Shown one piece after another: positions 8,734-17,739 of a stretch of DNA of 64,000 nt; the stretch's first letter is position 1; the number at the start of each line of letters is the position of its first letter. The notes under the pieces were generated by a model, which did no database searches, was not told the origin of the DNA, and saw nothing but the letters and a program-made list of their open reading frames with translations. The position numbers were made by a program, and so were the translations under genes. The stretch is from UMGS973 sp964507795. Its GTDB lineage: Bacteria; Bacillota; Clostridia; Peptostreptococcales; Anaerovoracaceae. The stretch lies in assembly GCA_964507795.1 (NCBI GenBank), contig CAZDQV010000001.1:1-64000 (forward strand). The letters run 5' to 3'.

Positions 8734-9651
8734 TTGGACAAAAAACGATCTACATTTATTCTTATGTTCGTTCTCGTGCTTATGTGGGGACTTGATTATT
8801 CTGTGGCAAAGAACGCTCTTGAAGTGTTCAGACCTCTCAATCTCATGTTCTTCAAGTATCTTGGAGGACTTGTCGTAATAACCATAATCAAGGTTATCGC
8901 AGAACGTAAATTTACGATTAGAAAAAAAGACATTGTATTTTTTGTGCTGTGTTCGCTTACCGGACAGATACTTTACTATTTCTGTGAATATACGGCCATG
9001 GAATATATACCTGTGGCACTGATTACAATTATACTTTCATTTGTACCGATTGTATCGATTCTTATAGAAAGAGTGTTTTTCAAGAGAAAGCTGTCAGTCA
9101 GAATTGTATCAGGTCTTCTCGTATGTGTTGCAGGAGTTGGTCTTGTAATCGGAGCGGATTTTGCAAGCCTTTTCCAAGGCAGAATGATAGGATATCTGCT
9201 GGCATTCGGAGCCGTAATATCATGGAATATGTACAACTTCATCACTGCAAGAATTTCAAGGACGTATACAGAGCTTACCATGGCGTTCAATCAGATTTTC
9301 TGTACAGTCCTGATATCACTGCCGTATGCTGTATCGGTAATGCCTCCGGCAGAGGCTTTTACACCGCAGATTATATTAAGCCTTGCCTATCTTGGAGTGG
9401 GAAGCGCAGGCACAGGCTATCTCATATATGTTAGAGGAGTCAAATATCTGGGGCCGACCATTTCATCACTTTTCAGCAATTTCCTGCCTGTGACATCAAC
9501 CTTTTTCGGCTGGCTTATACTTGGCCAGAGCATAGGTAGGATGCAGATTGCAGGAGGCGCGATAGTTATTCTGTCCGCCTGTTATGTGATTATCGAAAAA
9601 AACAGATTGCAAAAACATGAGCTGATGCAAAGGCTTGAGAAAGAGACATAA
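8734..9651 (+). CDS. EamA/DMT-family transporter
   Basis: This 305-residue protein has ten hydrophobic segments in two repeated EamA halves (LMWGLDYSVAKNAL near the N-terminus and LGVGSAGTGYLIYVRGVKY in the second half). Such carriers usually export small metabolites or amino acids from the cytoplasm. The TTG start at 8734 is fixed by AAGGAG at 8721-8726 with 7-nt spacing. It has its own promoter and is divergent from the ATPase gene. The substrate is unknown; it could export an amino acid linked to the neighbouring aminotransferase. Confidence 0.85.
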   Translation: MDKKRSTFILMFVLVLMWGLDYSVAKNALEVFRPLNLMFFKYLGGLVVITIIKVIAERKFTIRKKDIVFFVLCSLTGQILYYFCEYTAMEYIPVALITIILSFVPIVSILIERVFFKRKLSVRIVSGLLVCVAGVGLVIGADFASLFQGRMIGYLLAFGAVISWNMYNFITARISRTYTELTMAFNQIFCTVLISLPYAVSVMPPAEAFTPQIILSLAYLGVGSAGTGYLIYVRGVKYLGPTISSLFSNFLPVTSTFFGWLILGQSIGRMQIAGGAIVILSACYVIIEKNRLQKHELMQRLEKET

Positions 9652-9657
9652 CAGTGC

Positions 9658-9686
9658 TTGTAATGAATTAGGGTTTAGAATATAAT
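9658..9686 (+). promoter_or_regulatory. Promoter of the aminotransferase gene
   Basis: TTGTAA (9658-9663), a 17-bp spacer and a perfect TATAAT (9681-9686), about 75 bp before the start codon. Confidence 0.65.
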
Positions 9687-9759
9687 AAATAGTAACTTCA
9701 CAAGAAGATAAACATTGTAATTGGCCAGTTGAGGTAATATATATGGAAGGAGAATTAAA

Positions 9760-10992
9760 ATGGCAGAATATATAATGGCGCAGGCAAACGGAAGGAAAAT
9801 CCCAAAAGAGGATAAAATATTTGGAATAAGCACAAGAGCAAAGCAGATGATTGCAGACAAAGGCAAGGAGAACGTAGTCAATGCTACAATAGGTGCACTT
9901 CTTGATGACAATGGTGATTTGATTGTTTTATCATCAGTTGTTGAAGAACTCAAAAAACTCAATCCTACAGATTTTGCAGAATACGCTCCTATAGGAGGCA
10001 TACCTGAATTCAAAAAAACAATTCAAAAGGCCGCATTCGGAAGTTTCGTTCCCAAGTGCTTTACAGAAGCAGTTGCAACCCCTGGCGGCACAGGCTCAAT
10101 CAGAAATACTGTATCAAACTACTCAAAACCGGGAGATGTAGTGCTTACAGCAGACTGGTACTGGGCACCATATAACAATATAGCACAGGAACAGGGTAGA
10201 ACCCTTGAAACATACGAGCTTCTGAACAAAGAAGGCAAATTCAATCAGCAGGGCTTTGATGCAAAGGTTAAAGAGCTTCTCTCAAAACAGGACTCCCTGG
10301 TTATACTGCTAAACACTCCAGCTCATAACCCTACAGGATATTCCCTTACATTAAATGACTGGGACAAAGTAATCGAAACACTTTCATCAGCAGGCAGTGA
10401 CAAAAAAATAACCTTGTTTGTTGATATCGCATACATAGATTTTGCAGGTGATGAGGCAGAATACAGGCAGTTCCTGCCTAAGCTTGAAACACTTCCTGCA
10501 AATGTGCTCCCTGTACTTGGCTACAGTGCATCCAAGACATTCACTCTGTACGGTATGAGATGCGGTGCCATGATATGCATGGCAAAGACAGCAGAGATAG
10601 CAGCAGAATTCAAACAGGTATGCGAATTCTCGGCAAGAGCCACATGGTCAAACAGCACAAGAGCAGCCCAAAAGGTTATAGCCAATATCTATGCGGATGA
10701 GAAGTTGCTTGCCAAAGTAAACGAAGAAAGAAAACAATACAGAGATATGCTCGTTGCAAGGGGCAGAGCATTTGAAAAATCAGCAAAGGAAGCAGGTCTT
10801 GAAATCGTACCTTTTGATTCGGGGTTCTTTGCATCAATACCTTGTCCTAATCCTGATGAAATAAGCAAAAAACTCGAAAAAGAAGGCATATTCATAGTTC
10901 CTCTTGCAAAAGGCCTCAGAGTATCGGTTGCATCCATATCGGAAGCAAGATGCGCAGAAATTCCGTTCAAAATTGCACAGGCAATGAAATAA
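9760..10992 (+). CDS. PLP-dependent aminotransferase, class I/II
   Basis: The 410-residue cytoplasmic protein belongs to fold-type I aminotransferases. The PLP lysine is in GYSASKTFTLYGMRCG near residue 250, preceded by a FVDIAYIDFAGD strand whose Asp would contact the pyridine nitrogen, and by NTPAHNPTGYS. The closest general type is aromatic/aspartate aminotransferase; the substrate is not settled. Start ATG 9760 follows GGAAGGAG. Only 25 nt separate it from the glutamine synthetase gene, so the two probably form an operon linking transamination with ammonia assimilation. Confidence 0.87.
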   Translation: MAEYIMAQANGRKIPKEDKIFGISTRAKQMIADKGKENVVNATIGALLDDNGDLIVLSSVVEELKKLNPTDFAEYAPIGGIPEFKKTIQKAAFGSFVPKCFTEAVATPGGTGSIRNTVSNYSKPGDVVLTADWYWAPYNNIAQEQGRTLETYELLNKEGKFNQQGFDAKVKELLSKQDSLVILLNTPAHNPTGYSLTLNDWDKVIETLSSAGSDKKITLFVDIAYIDFAGDEAEYRQFLPKLETLPANVLPVLGYSASKTFTLYGMRCGAMICMAKTAEIAAEFKQVCEFSARATWSNSTRAAQKVIANIYADEKLLAKVNEERKQYRDMLVARGRAFEKSAKEAGLEIVPFDSGFFASIPCPNPDEISKKLEKEGIFIVPLAKGLRVSVASISEARCAEIPFKIAQAMK

Positions 10993-11017
10993 AATATTAA
11001 AGAGAAAAGGTGGAAAA

Positions 11018-12448
11018 ATGTTCAAGAGCGTAAAAGATGTAAGAGCATATTGCGAAAAAAACAAAATTGAAATGATTGATTTCAAAATGATTGACATCAA
11101 CGGAAGATGGCGTCATCTTGCCTTTCCATGGCAGCGTCTTACCGAAGAAACAATGAAATACGGTATAGGCTTTGACGGATCCAATTACGGATATGCAGCA
11201 GTTGAAAAATCAGACATGGTATTTATACCCGATCTTTCGACAGCAGTTATTGACCCGTTTATGGAGATACCGACAATCACCATGATGGGTGATGTAAAGG
11301 TTATAGACCTGCCTGAAAACAGACCTTTTGACCAGTATCCGAGGAATGTTGCAGCTGCAGCACAGGAATACATGAGATCAGAGGGTATAGCAGATGAAAT
11401 GATCATCGGGCCTGAATTTGAATTTTATCTGTTTGACAGAGTCAATTATGAAACCAAGACGCAGGCTGCAGGATTTGAAGTTGATACGGGATATGCAGAA
11501 TGGAATTCCGGTGAATATGACAACAATATGGGATATCATGTGCCTGTAAAAGGCGGTTATCATGTTGATATTCCTCACGATACGACATATGGACTCAGAA
11601 GCCACATCTGTATGCTTTTGGAGAACTGGGGAGTCGGAGTCAAATACCATCATCATGAGGTGGGAGGCCCGGGACAGGTTGAAATCGAAGTTGAACTTGG
11701 ACCTATGCTTGAGATGGCAGACAAGACTATGATTGCAAAATATGTAATCAAAAATGCCGCTGCGCAGGCAGGCAAGACAGCGACTCTGATGCCAAAACCC
11801 ATATACAATGAAGCAGGCTCAGGTATGCATGTACATATGCATCTCTTCAAAAAAGGCAAGCCTCTGTTTTATGACAAAAAAGGATATTCGCAGCTCAGTG
11901 ATACAGCCATGTATTTCATAGGAGGCCTTCTGAAACATGCATCTTCGCTGTGTGCATTTACAGACCCGTCAACCAATTCATACAAAAGGCTTGTGCCGGG
12001 ATTTGAGGCACCTGTGACGATAGGATTTGCGACAGCCAACAGAAGCTCTGTAATACGTATACCGGCTTATGCCAAATCCCCTGAAAACAAGAGATTCGAG
12101 CTGAGAAACCCTGATGGCACATGTAACCCGTATTATGCTTATGCTGCAATACTTATGGCGGGCATTGACGGGATTAAGAACAAAATCGACCCTGTCAAGG
12201 AAGGCTGGGGACCGTATGATTTTAACCTTTACAACCTGACAGATGAAGAGAAGGCAAAAATCAAGGGACTTCCAAAAACTCTTGATGAAGCACTTGCAGC
12301 ACTTGACGAGGATCACGATTACCTCACTGCAGGAGGAGTATTCCCAATTGAGCTGATTAAGGTATGGAGAGATAACAAGCAAAAGGAAGCTGACTATATC
12401 AATGCAATTCCATCATCGGCAGAGTATGAGAAGTATTACGATCTGTAG
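11018..12448 (+). CDS. glnA: Type I glutamine synthetase
   Basis: It makes glutamine from glutamate, ammonia and ATP. The 476-residue length is that of dodecameric GSI. Visible blocks are the N-terminal KMIDINGRWRHLAFP, the latch-like GIGFDGSNYG, the metal/ammonia site GPEFEFYLFD, GQVEIEVELGPML (in place of the usual GQxEIN), the ATP-site GSGMHVHMHL, and KRLVPGFEAPVTIGFATANRSSVIRIP. A Tyr at NLYNLTDEE lies where adenylylated enzymes have NLYDLP. It follows the aminotransferase. Because similar proteins can glutamylate amines, a role other than primary ammonia assimilation is possible here. Confidence 0.88.
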   Translation: MFKSVKDVRAYCEKNKIEMIDFKMIDINGRWRHLAFPWQRLTEETMKYGIGFDGSNYGYAAVEKSDMVFIPDLSTAVIDPFMEIPTITMMGDVKVIDLPENRPFDQYPRNVAAAAQEYMRSEGIADEMIIGPEFEFYLFDRVNYETKTQAAGFEVDTGYAEWNSGEYDNNMGYHVPVKGGYHVDIPHDTTYGLRSHICMLLENWGVGVKYHHHEVGGPGQVEIEVELGPMLEMADKTMIAKYVIKNAAAQAGKTATLMPKPIYNEAGSGMHVHMHLFKKGKPLFYDKKGYSQLSDTAMYFIGGLLKHASSLCAFTDPSTNSYKRLVPGFEAPVTIGFATANRSSVIRIPAYAKSPENKRFELRNPDGTCNPYYAYAAILMAGIDGIKNKIDPVKEGWGPYDFNLYNLTDEEKAKIKGLPKTLDEALAALDEDHDYLTAGGVFPIELIKVWRDNKQKEADYINAIPSSAEYEKYYDL

Positions 12449-12478
12449 AGATTCAGATAAGGTATTGGAGGTGAGAGT

Positions 12479-12958
12479 GTGATTCTATATCATGGCAGCA
12501 ATATAATTGTGGAAACACCGCAGATTATAATTTCAAGCCGTTCTCTTGATTTTGGATCGGGTTTTTATGCCACATCAAACAGGCAGCAGGCTGAGAGATG
12601 GGCAAAACTGAAGACAACACGCAGAAAAAAAGGAAAGGCGCAGCTTTCAATTTACGAGTTTGATGAGAAAAAAGTTGCTGAGCTTAAGAGTTTGCATTTT
12701 TACAGTCCGCAAAGCGACTGGCTGGATTTCGTGACTCAGAACAGAAAGAAGATATATAACGGAGAAAAATTCGATATAGTAATCGGACCGGTGGCTAACG
12801 ATACAACGATGACTGTTTTGTCAGACTATATGGTCGGAAATATATCAGAGGAGGTTGCACTTATTTTGCTGAAACCTCAAAAATTAGCGGATCAGTATGC
12901 CTTTTTGACGTGGGATGGTTTGCAGTGTCTGAAATATCTTGGAGGTGAGAGTGTATGA
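12479..12958 (+). CDS. DUF3990 protein, ADP-ribosyltransferase-like
   Basis: The 159-residue protein begins ILYHGSN and has DFGSGFYATSNRQQAERWA, then WLDFVTQNR and DIVIGPVANDTT. These are the DUF3990 hallmarks and resemble the H-Y-E core of ADP-ribosyltransferases (His in YHGS, Tyr in GFYAT). By family inference it could be a toxin or a modifying enzyme; this is not demonstrated. The GTG start has a GGAGGTGAG site that is repeated identically before the next gene. It is first in a tight three-gene cassette whose reading frames overlap. Confidence 0.78.
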   Translation: MILYHGSNIIVETPQIIISSRSLDFGSGFYATSNRQQAERWAKLKTTRRKKGKAQLSIYEFDEKKVAELKSLHFYSPQSDWLDFVTQNRKKIYNGEKFDIVIGPVANDTTMTVLSDYMVGNISEEVALILLKPQKLADQYAFLTWDGLQCLKYLGGESV

Positions 12959-13221
12959 AAGAAAGGACAAGACCGTCAATTATGCAGAATTTTGACGCTG
13001 AACTTGCCGAAATGATTTCTAAAGCCAGAAGCGTTTCACCTATGGATGGTTTGAGGATTTTCTTGAAGTCACAGACTCACGAAATGCTCCTTGACAATGA
13101 CTTGAGAATGTGGTATTTCAGTCCTTATGCTATATTTGATATGTGGGAATATGAAGAAGCGACCGGAGACCCCCGCAATTCGCTTTATCTGAGAGGTGAT
13201 GAACTTGTCGAAAGAATTTAA
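12955..13221 (+). CDS. Small protein of unknown function in the DUF3990 cassette
   Basis: An 88-residue soluble protein, starting at ATG 12955 with GGAGGTGAG and overlapping the DUF3990 stop by 4 nt (ATGA). It is rich in acidic residues, and its C-terminal half is aromatic-rich (MWYFSPYAIFDMWEYEEATGDPRN). I do not recognise a family. Overlapping genes mean it is translated with the ART-like protein, so it may be an antitoxin, a specificity factor or the target. Confidence 0.7.
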   Translation: MKERTRPSIMQNFDAELAEMISKARSVSPMDGLRIFLKSQTHEMLLDNDLRMWYFSPYAIFDMWEYEEATGDPRNSLYLRGDELVERI

Positions 13222-13414
13222 GTTTTTTGTGTATCTGCTGGAAAGCTACGCGGCACATAAGGAAACAACAGCGGACAAGGTACTTGAAACACTGGACGAA
13301 AAGAACCTTACAGAGTTTGTGTACAATATGTATGAACTATATCATGTTGAAGCAATCGAAAACGCTTTTCTTGACCTTGACAGCCTGATTGAAACAGGCA
13401 GGCCGGCATACTGA
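13205..13414 (+). CDS. DUF3791 protein
   Basis: This 69-residue helical protein (SKEFKFFVYLLESYAAHK, then VYNMYELYHVEAIENA, ending SLIETGRPAY) matches the DUF3791 pattern, a family often encoded beside DUF3990 proteins. I chose TTG 13205 because AGAGGTG at 13192-13198 is 6 nt upstream; GTG 13196 and ATG 13199 overlap that site. It overlaps the end of the middle gene by 17 nt. It could be the neutralising partner of the ADP-ribosyltransferase-like protein; this is inference. Confidence 0.72.
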   Translation: MSKEFKFFVYLLESYAAHKETTADKVLETLDEKNLTEFVYNMYELYHVEAIENAFLDLDSLIETGRPAY

Positions 13415-13441
13415 TACAAAATGCAGTATGTGTATTTTCGC

Positions 13442-13447
13442 TTGACT
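13442..13447 (+). promoter_or_regulatory. Likely -35 element of the valS leader
   Basis: TTGACT is followed by an AT-rich TATAGACTAATAC stretch. The exact -10 is not clear by spacing, but this is the best candidate for the T-box transcript. Confidence 0.4.
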
Positions 13448-13514
13448 TTTGGCAAAAATAATATAGACTAATACATGTGGGCAGATTATGCCTGCTGTAT
13501 TAAATTAATAAAAA

Positions 13515-13717
13515 CGGTGATGAAGAGGAGTAGTAACAAGAGCACCTTACAGAGAGTGGAGCAGGGCTGAGAGCTTCGCAGGAATTGCGTGTTACGAAGG
13601 TTGCTTCTGAGTTTTGCAATAAATGAGTGTCTGCATATATTGTATGCAGGAACAAAGGTGGTACCGCGGAAATATTTCGTCCTTTGCAGCCGGCCTGCAA
13701 AGGGCGTTCTTGTATTT
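13515..13717 (+). promoter_or_regulatory. T-box leader (tRNA-Val sensing) upstream of valS
   Basis: The leader shows the conserved T-box sequence AAAGGTGGTACCGCGG at 13654-13669. A lower Stem I is formed by GAAG 13522-13525/CTTC 13604-13607 and GTAAC 13533-13537/GTTAC 13591-13595, enclosing an internal loop that contains GTT at 13600-13602. GTT is a valine codon and fits the downstream valyl-tRNA synthetase. The terminator hairpin is CCTTTGCAG 13681-13689/CTGCAAAGG 13695-13703, followed by a T-rich tail. Uncharged tRNA-Val should favour the antiterminator and raise valS expression. Confidence 0.9.
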
Positions 13718-13759
13718 GCAAACCGGCAACATAAACTATTTAAACAAGGAGATTATCGA

Positions 13760-16453
13760 ATGGAAAAGAACTTGGCAAAAACATACAATCCTAAGGATTT
13801 TGAAGACAGAATCTATGAGATGTGGGAGCAAAAAGGCGCTTTCAGAGCAGAAGTGGACAAAAGTAAGAAGCCATATACTATAGTAATGCCGCCTCCAAAT
13901 ATTACAGGACAGCTTCATATGGGACACGCTCTTGACCAGACCCTTCAGGACGTTCTGACAAGATGGAAAAGAATGCAGGGCTACAGTGCGCTGTGGCTTC
14001 CGGGATCGGATCACGCCAGCATAGCCACAGAGGTTAAGGTAGTAGACAAGATCAGAGCAGAAGAAGGCCTCGAAAAAGAAGATCTTGGCAGAGAGGAATT
14101 TCTCAAAAGAGCATGGGCATGGAAAGAAGAATACGGCGGACGTATCACTAAACAGTGCCGTAAGCTGGGAGATTCATGCGACTGGGAAAGAGAACGCTTT
14201 ACAATGGACGAGGGCTGCAACCGCGCAGTAAGAACTCTGTTTGTGCAGCTTTACGAAAAAGGCCTTATATACAGAGGCAACCGCCTTATCAACTGGTGCC
14301 CTCAGTGCGGCACATCGCTGTCTGATGCAGAGGTAGAGCATGAGGACAAAAACGGCAAGTACTGGTATTTCAGATATGATGCAGCAACAGAAGGCGGAGA
14401 CCCTATAATCGTTGCAACATCAAGACCTGAAACAATGTTTGGCGATGTGGCCATAGCAGTGCATCCTGATGATGAAAGATACAAAGCCATGGTAGGCAAG
14501 AAGGTAATACTTCCGCTTGTTGGAACAGAAATCCCAATCATAGCAGACCCTTATCCTGACCCCGAAAAAGGAACAGGAGCAGTAAAAATAACTCCGGCGC
14601 ATGACCCTAACGACTTTGAAGTGGGACAAAGACATGGCCTCGATATGCCTTGCTGTATCAACCTTGACGCTACAATGAATGAGCTTGCAGGCAAATATGA
14701 GGGCATGGACAGATACGAATGCCGTAAAGCATGGGTTGAAGATCTTGACAAAGCAGGATTTTTAGTAAAAACAGAAGAAAAAGTAATACCTATGGGAGAA
14801 TGCTACAGATGTCATACTACGGTTGAATCTATGCTGTCAGATCAGTGGTTTGTTGCAATGGAGGAACTTGCAAAGCCAGCCATAGAAGCAGCCCAAAAAG
14901 GCAATCTCAAGCATGTGCCTGAGAGATTTGAAAAAATATATCTTCACTGGCTTGAAGAAATCAGAGACTGGTGTATTTCAAGGCAGCTCTGGTGGGGACA
15001 CAGAATCCCGGCATACTACTGTCAGGATTGTGGCGAGCTTATGGTATGCCTTGATGAACCTCAAAAGTGCACCAAATGCGGCAGCACCAATATCAAACAG
15101 GATGAGGACGTGCTTGATACGTGGTTTTCATCTGCACTGTGGCCGTTCTCGACACTGGGCTGGCCGGATAAGACAGAGGATCTTGACTACTTCTATCCTA
15201 CAGACGTGCTTGTAACAGGATATGATATAATATTCTTCTGGGTAGTGAGAATGGTATTCTCAGCTCTTGAAACCATGGGAGAAGTGCCATTCAAATACGT
15301 ATATGTTCACGGCCTTGTAAGAGATGCCGAAGGCCGCAAGATGAGTAAATCACTGGGTAACGGTATAGACCCGCTTGAAATAATTGACCAGTATGGTGCA
15401 GATGCACTGAGATTTATGCTTACAACGGGTATCACACCGGGTAATGATATGAGATTCAAGACAGACAAGCTTGAATCTGCGAGAAACTTTGCAAACAAGC
15501 TATGGAATGCTTCAAGATTCGTTATTATGAATCTGCAAAACGAAGACGGCAGCTTCAAAGATATAGCAGGCGGTGACATTTCGCAGATGGCACTGCAGGA
15601 TGAGGACAAGTGGATACTCTCAAGAGTAAACGAAGCCGTTAAATACGTTACTGCGGCAATGGACAGATTTGACCTTGCCCTTGCGGGACAGAGAGTTTAC
15701 GATGTGATCTGGAACGAATACTGCGACTGGTATATCGAAATCGTCAAAGGCAGACTGTACGGTGATGATGAAGAGGACAAAAAAATAGCAAGATTTGTGC
15801 TCATAAGGGCATTAAAGGATATGCTATCGCTGCTTCATCCTTTCATGCCGTTTATAACTGAGGAAATCTGGAGCTATCTGCCAAAGGGAGAGGTAAAGGC
15901 GGACAATCCTGACAACTTCCTGATCAAATCAAGCTGGCCGGTTTATGATGAAGCTCTCACATATGAAGCAGAAACAGCAAAACTCGAGCTTGCAATGGAA
16001 GCAATCAGAGCAATCAGAAACATCAGAGCGGAAGCAGATGCAGCACCATCCAAAAAACTCAGAGCGGTGATATATGCGGATGCAGCTGACATGGAGCTTG
16101 TTAAATCAGCCGAAAGATATATCAGGGGAATGGCAAACATCACTGAGATAGAGTTTATCACAGACAAGTCAGAGGTTCCCGAGGATGTAATGTCAGCGGT
16201 AATTGCGACAGCCGAAATATATATTCCGTCAGATGATCTGCTTGACTACAAGGCAGAGTTTGAAAGACTCACAAAAGAAAAGAAAAAACTCGAAGGTGAA
16301 GTGGCAAGAGTTACAGGCAAACTGTCAAACCAGGGCTTTGTAAACAAAGCACCCGAAAAAGTAATAGCAGCTGAAAAAGAAAAGAAAGTCATGTATGAAG
16401 ATATGCTTGCAAAAGTAATCGAAAGACTTGCCATGGTAGAAAAGAAAATATAA
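13760..16453 (+). CDS. valS: Valyl-tRNA synthetase
   Basis: This class I synthetase charges tRNA-Val. The 897-residue protein has the HIGH-type motif HMGH near residue 53 (PPNITGQLHMGHALDQT), a CP1 editing domain (VATSRPETMFGDVAIAV), zinc-like Cys pairs (WCPQCG, YCQDCG, CTKCG), and KMSKS near residue 527 (GRKMSKSLGNGIDP). The C-terminal coiled coil (ERLTKEKKKLEGEVARV) is typical. The start is ATG 13760 with AAGGAG; longer frames upstream lie inside the T-box RNA. Its stop overlaps the folC start (TAATG). Confidence 0.97.
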   Translation: MEKNLAKTYNPKDFEDRIYEMWEQKGAFRAEVDKSKKPYTIVMPPPNITGQLHMGHALDQTLQDVLTRWKRMQGYSALWLPGSDHASIATEVKVVDKIRAEEGLEKEDLGREEFLKRAWAWKEEYGGRITKQCRKLGDSCDWERERFTMDEGCNRAVRTLFVQLYEKGLIYRGNRLINWCPQCGTSLSDAEVEHEDKNGKYWYFRYDAATEGGDPIIVATSRPETMFGDVAIAVHPDDERYKAMVGKKVILPLVGTEIPIIADPYPDPEKGTGAVKITPAHDPNDFEVGQRHGLDMPCCINLDATMNELAGKYEGMDRYECRKAWVEDLDKAGFLVKTEEKVIPMGECYRCHTTVESMLSDQWFVAMEELAKPAIEAAQKGNLKHVPERFEKIYLHWLEEIRDWCISRQLWWGHRIPAYYCQDCGELMVCLDEPQKCTKCGSTNIKQDEDVLDTWFSSALWPFSTLGWPDKTEDLDYFYPTDVLVTGYDIIFFWVVRMVFSALETMGEVPFKYVYVHGLVRDAEGRKMSKSLGNGIDPLEIIDQYGADALRFMLTTGITPGNDMRFKTDKLESARNFANKLWNASRFVIMNLQNEDGSFKDIAGGDISQMALQDEDKWILSRVNEAVKYVTAAMDRFDLALAGQRVYDVIWNEYCDWYIEIVKGRLYGDDEEDKKIARFVLIRALKDMLSLLHPFMPFITEEIWSYLPKGEVKADNPDNFLIKSSWPVYDEALTYEAETAKLELAMEAIRAIRNIRAEADAAPSKKLRAVIYADAADMELVKSAERYIRGMANITEIEFITDKSEVPEDVMSAVIATAEIYIPSDDLLDYKAEFERLTKEKKKLEGEVARVTGKLSNQGFVNKAPEKVIAAEKEKKVMYEDMLAKVIERLAMVEKKI

Positions 16454-17739
16454 TGAGCGCAATAGACAAGATAAAAGAATTTAATAAATTCGGCAGTATA
16501 CTCGGTCTTGAAAGAATGAGCGTGCTTATGGAGCTTCTTGGGAATCCCCAGGAAGCTCTTCGGTGTATTCACGTCGCGGGTACCAATGGCAAAGGCTCGT
16601 GCTGCCGATATATATACGAGGCACTCCTTGCAAACGGATACAAAGCGGGTCTTTACACATCCCCGTTTATAGAGGTGTTCAATGAAAGAATCCAGTTTGA
16701 CGGCAGATATATATCAGATGAAGAACTTGAAAAATATACGGGGATTGTTCTTGAAGCTGTTGAAAAAATGATAAAAATGGGTTATGATTCTCCTACAGAG
16801 TTTGAAGTCATAACAGCGGTCGCATTTGTATATTTCAAAGAAGCGGAGGCAGACTTTGCGGTGCTTGAAGTGGGGCTTGGAGGCAGAGGTGATTCAACCA
16901 ATATTATCACTAAGCCTCTTGTCAGTATCGTTACATCGATATCACTTGACCATACCGACAGACTGGGTGATACTTTAGAGCAGATAGCAGCCGAAAAAGC
17001 AGGAATTATTAAACCGGGTGTGCCGGTTGTATCGAATGTACCTGAGCATGAGGCGGCAAAGGTCATAGCAGAGAAGGCCTACAGGCAGGGGTGCCTGTTT
17101 GTGGATGCTTCCAAGATAAAGCCAAAGCATACAGAGGAGTTTCTCGGAGGCTCTGCTGCTGACTTTGAGATAATGGGTACAGACTACAGCGGAGTTGAGA
17201 TTTCCATGACAGGGCGGCATCAGATAAGCAATCTTATGACTGCTCTTGCAGCCATAGAGCTTTTGAGAAAACAGAGAATAATCAGGATAAACCGCAGCGA
17301 CCTTTACAGAGGTCTCAAACAGGCTGTACAAATAGGGCGGTTTGAAATATTATCGAAGGAGCCGTATGTAATACTTGACGGAGCGCACAACGAAGCCGGC
17401 GCTATGGCTTTGGCAGAGGTGATGACAAAATACTTTGCAAGAGACAGAGTGCTTATGGTATGTGGCATACTTGCAGACAAGGATGCAGACGGGATTCTCG
17501 ATAATTTCACACGTATATCATCGCATTTTATTGCCTGCGAACCTGTAAGTGACAGAAAACTTGCGGCAGGCGACCTGCAGGCCAAAATTGAACAGAGGCA
17601 GTGCAGCTGCAGTATAGCAGCTTCTCCGCAGGAGGCGGTGGCAATGGCGGATTTTGCGACAGATAAATACGATGCCGTCTTGTATGCGGGATCGTTATAC
17701 TTAATCGGAGAGATAAGGAGGATTATTGGCAATGAGTGA
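16453..17739 (+). CDS. folC: Folylpolyglutamate synthase / dihydrofolate synthase
   Basis: It adds glutamate to folates (and perhaps to dihydropteroate). The 428-residue Mur-ligase-type protein has the ATP loop HVAGTNGKGSCCRYI near residues 40-54, then LYTSPFIEVFNERIQ, a central GLGGRGDSTN, SLDHTDRLG, and the C-terminal domain start ILDGAHNEAGA. ATG 16453 overlaps the valS stop, so translation is coupled. Pairing of valS with folC is common in Firmicutes. Confidence 0.95.
   Translation: MSAIDKIKEFNKFGSILGLERMSVLMELLGNPQEALRCIHVAGTNGKGSCCRYIYEALLANGYKAGLYTSPFIEVFNERIQFDGRYISDEELEKYTGIVLEAVEKMIKMGYDSPTEFEVITAVAFVYFKEAEADFAVLEVGLGGRGDSTNIITKPLVSIVTSISLDHTDRLGDTLEQIAAEKAGIIKPGVPVVSNVPEHEAAKVIAEKAYRQGCLFVDASKIKPKHTEEFLGGSAADFEIMGTDYSGVEISMTGRHQISNLMTALAAIELLRKQRIIRINRSDLYRGLKQAVQIGRFEILSKEPYVILDGAHNEAGAMALAEVMTKYFARDRVLMVCGILADKDADGILDNFTRISSHFIACEPVSDRKLAAGDLQAKIEQRQCSCSIAASPQEAVAMADFATDKYDAVLYAGSLYLIGEIRRIIGNE

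Noticed and set aside
13589..13759. N-terminal extension of valS reading back into the leader
   Set aside because: It lies inside the T-box RNA, has no ribosome site and no similarity to synthetases; AAGGAG precedes ATG 13760.
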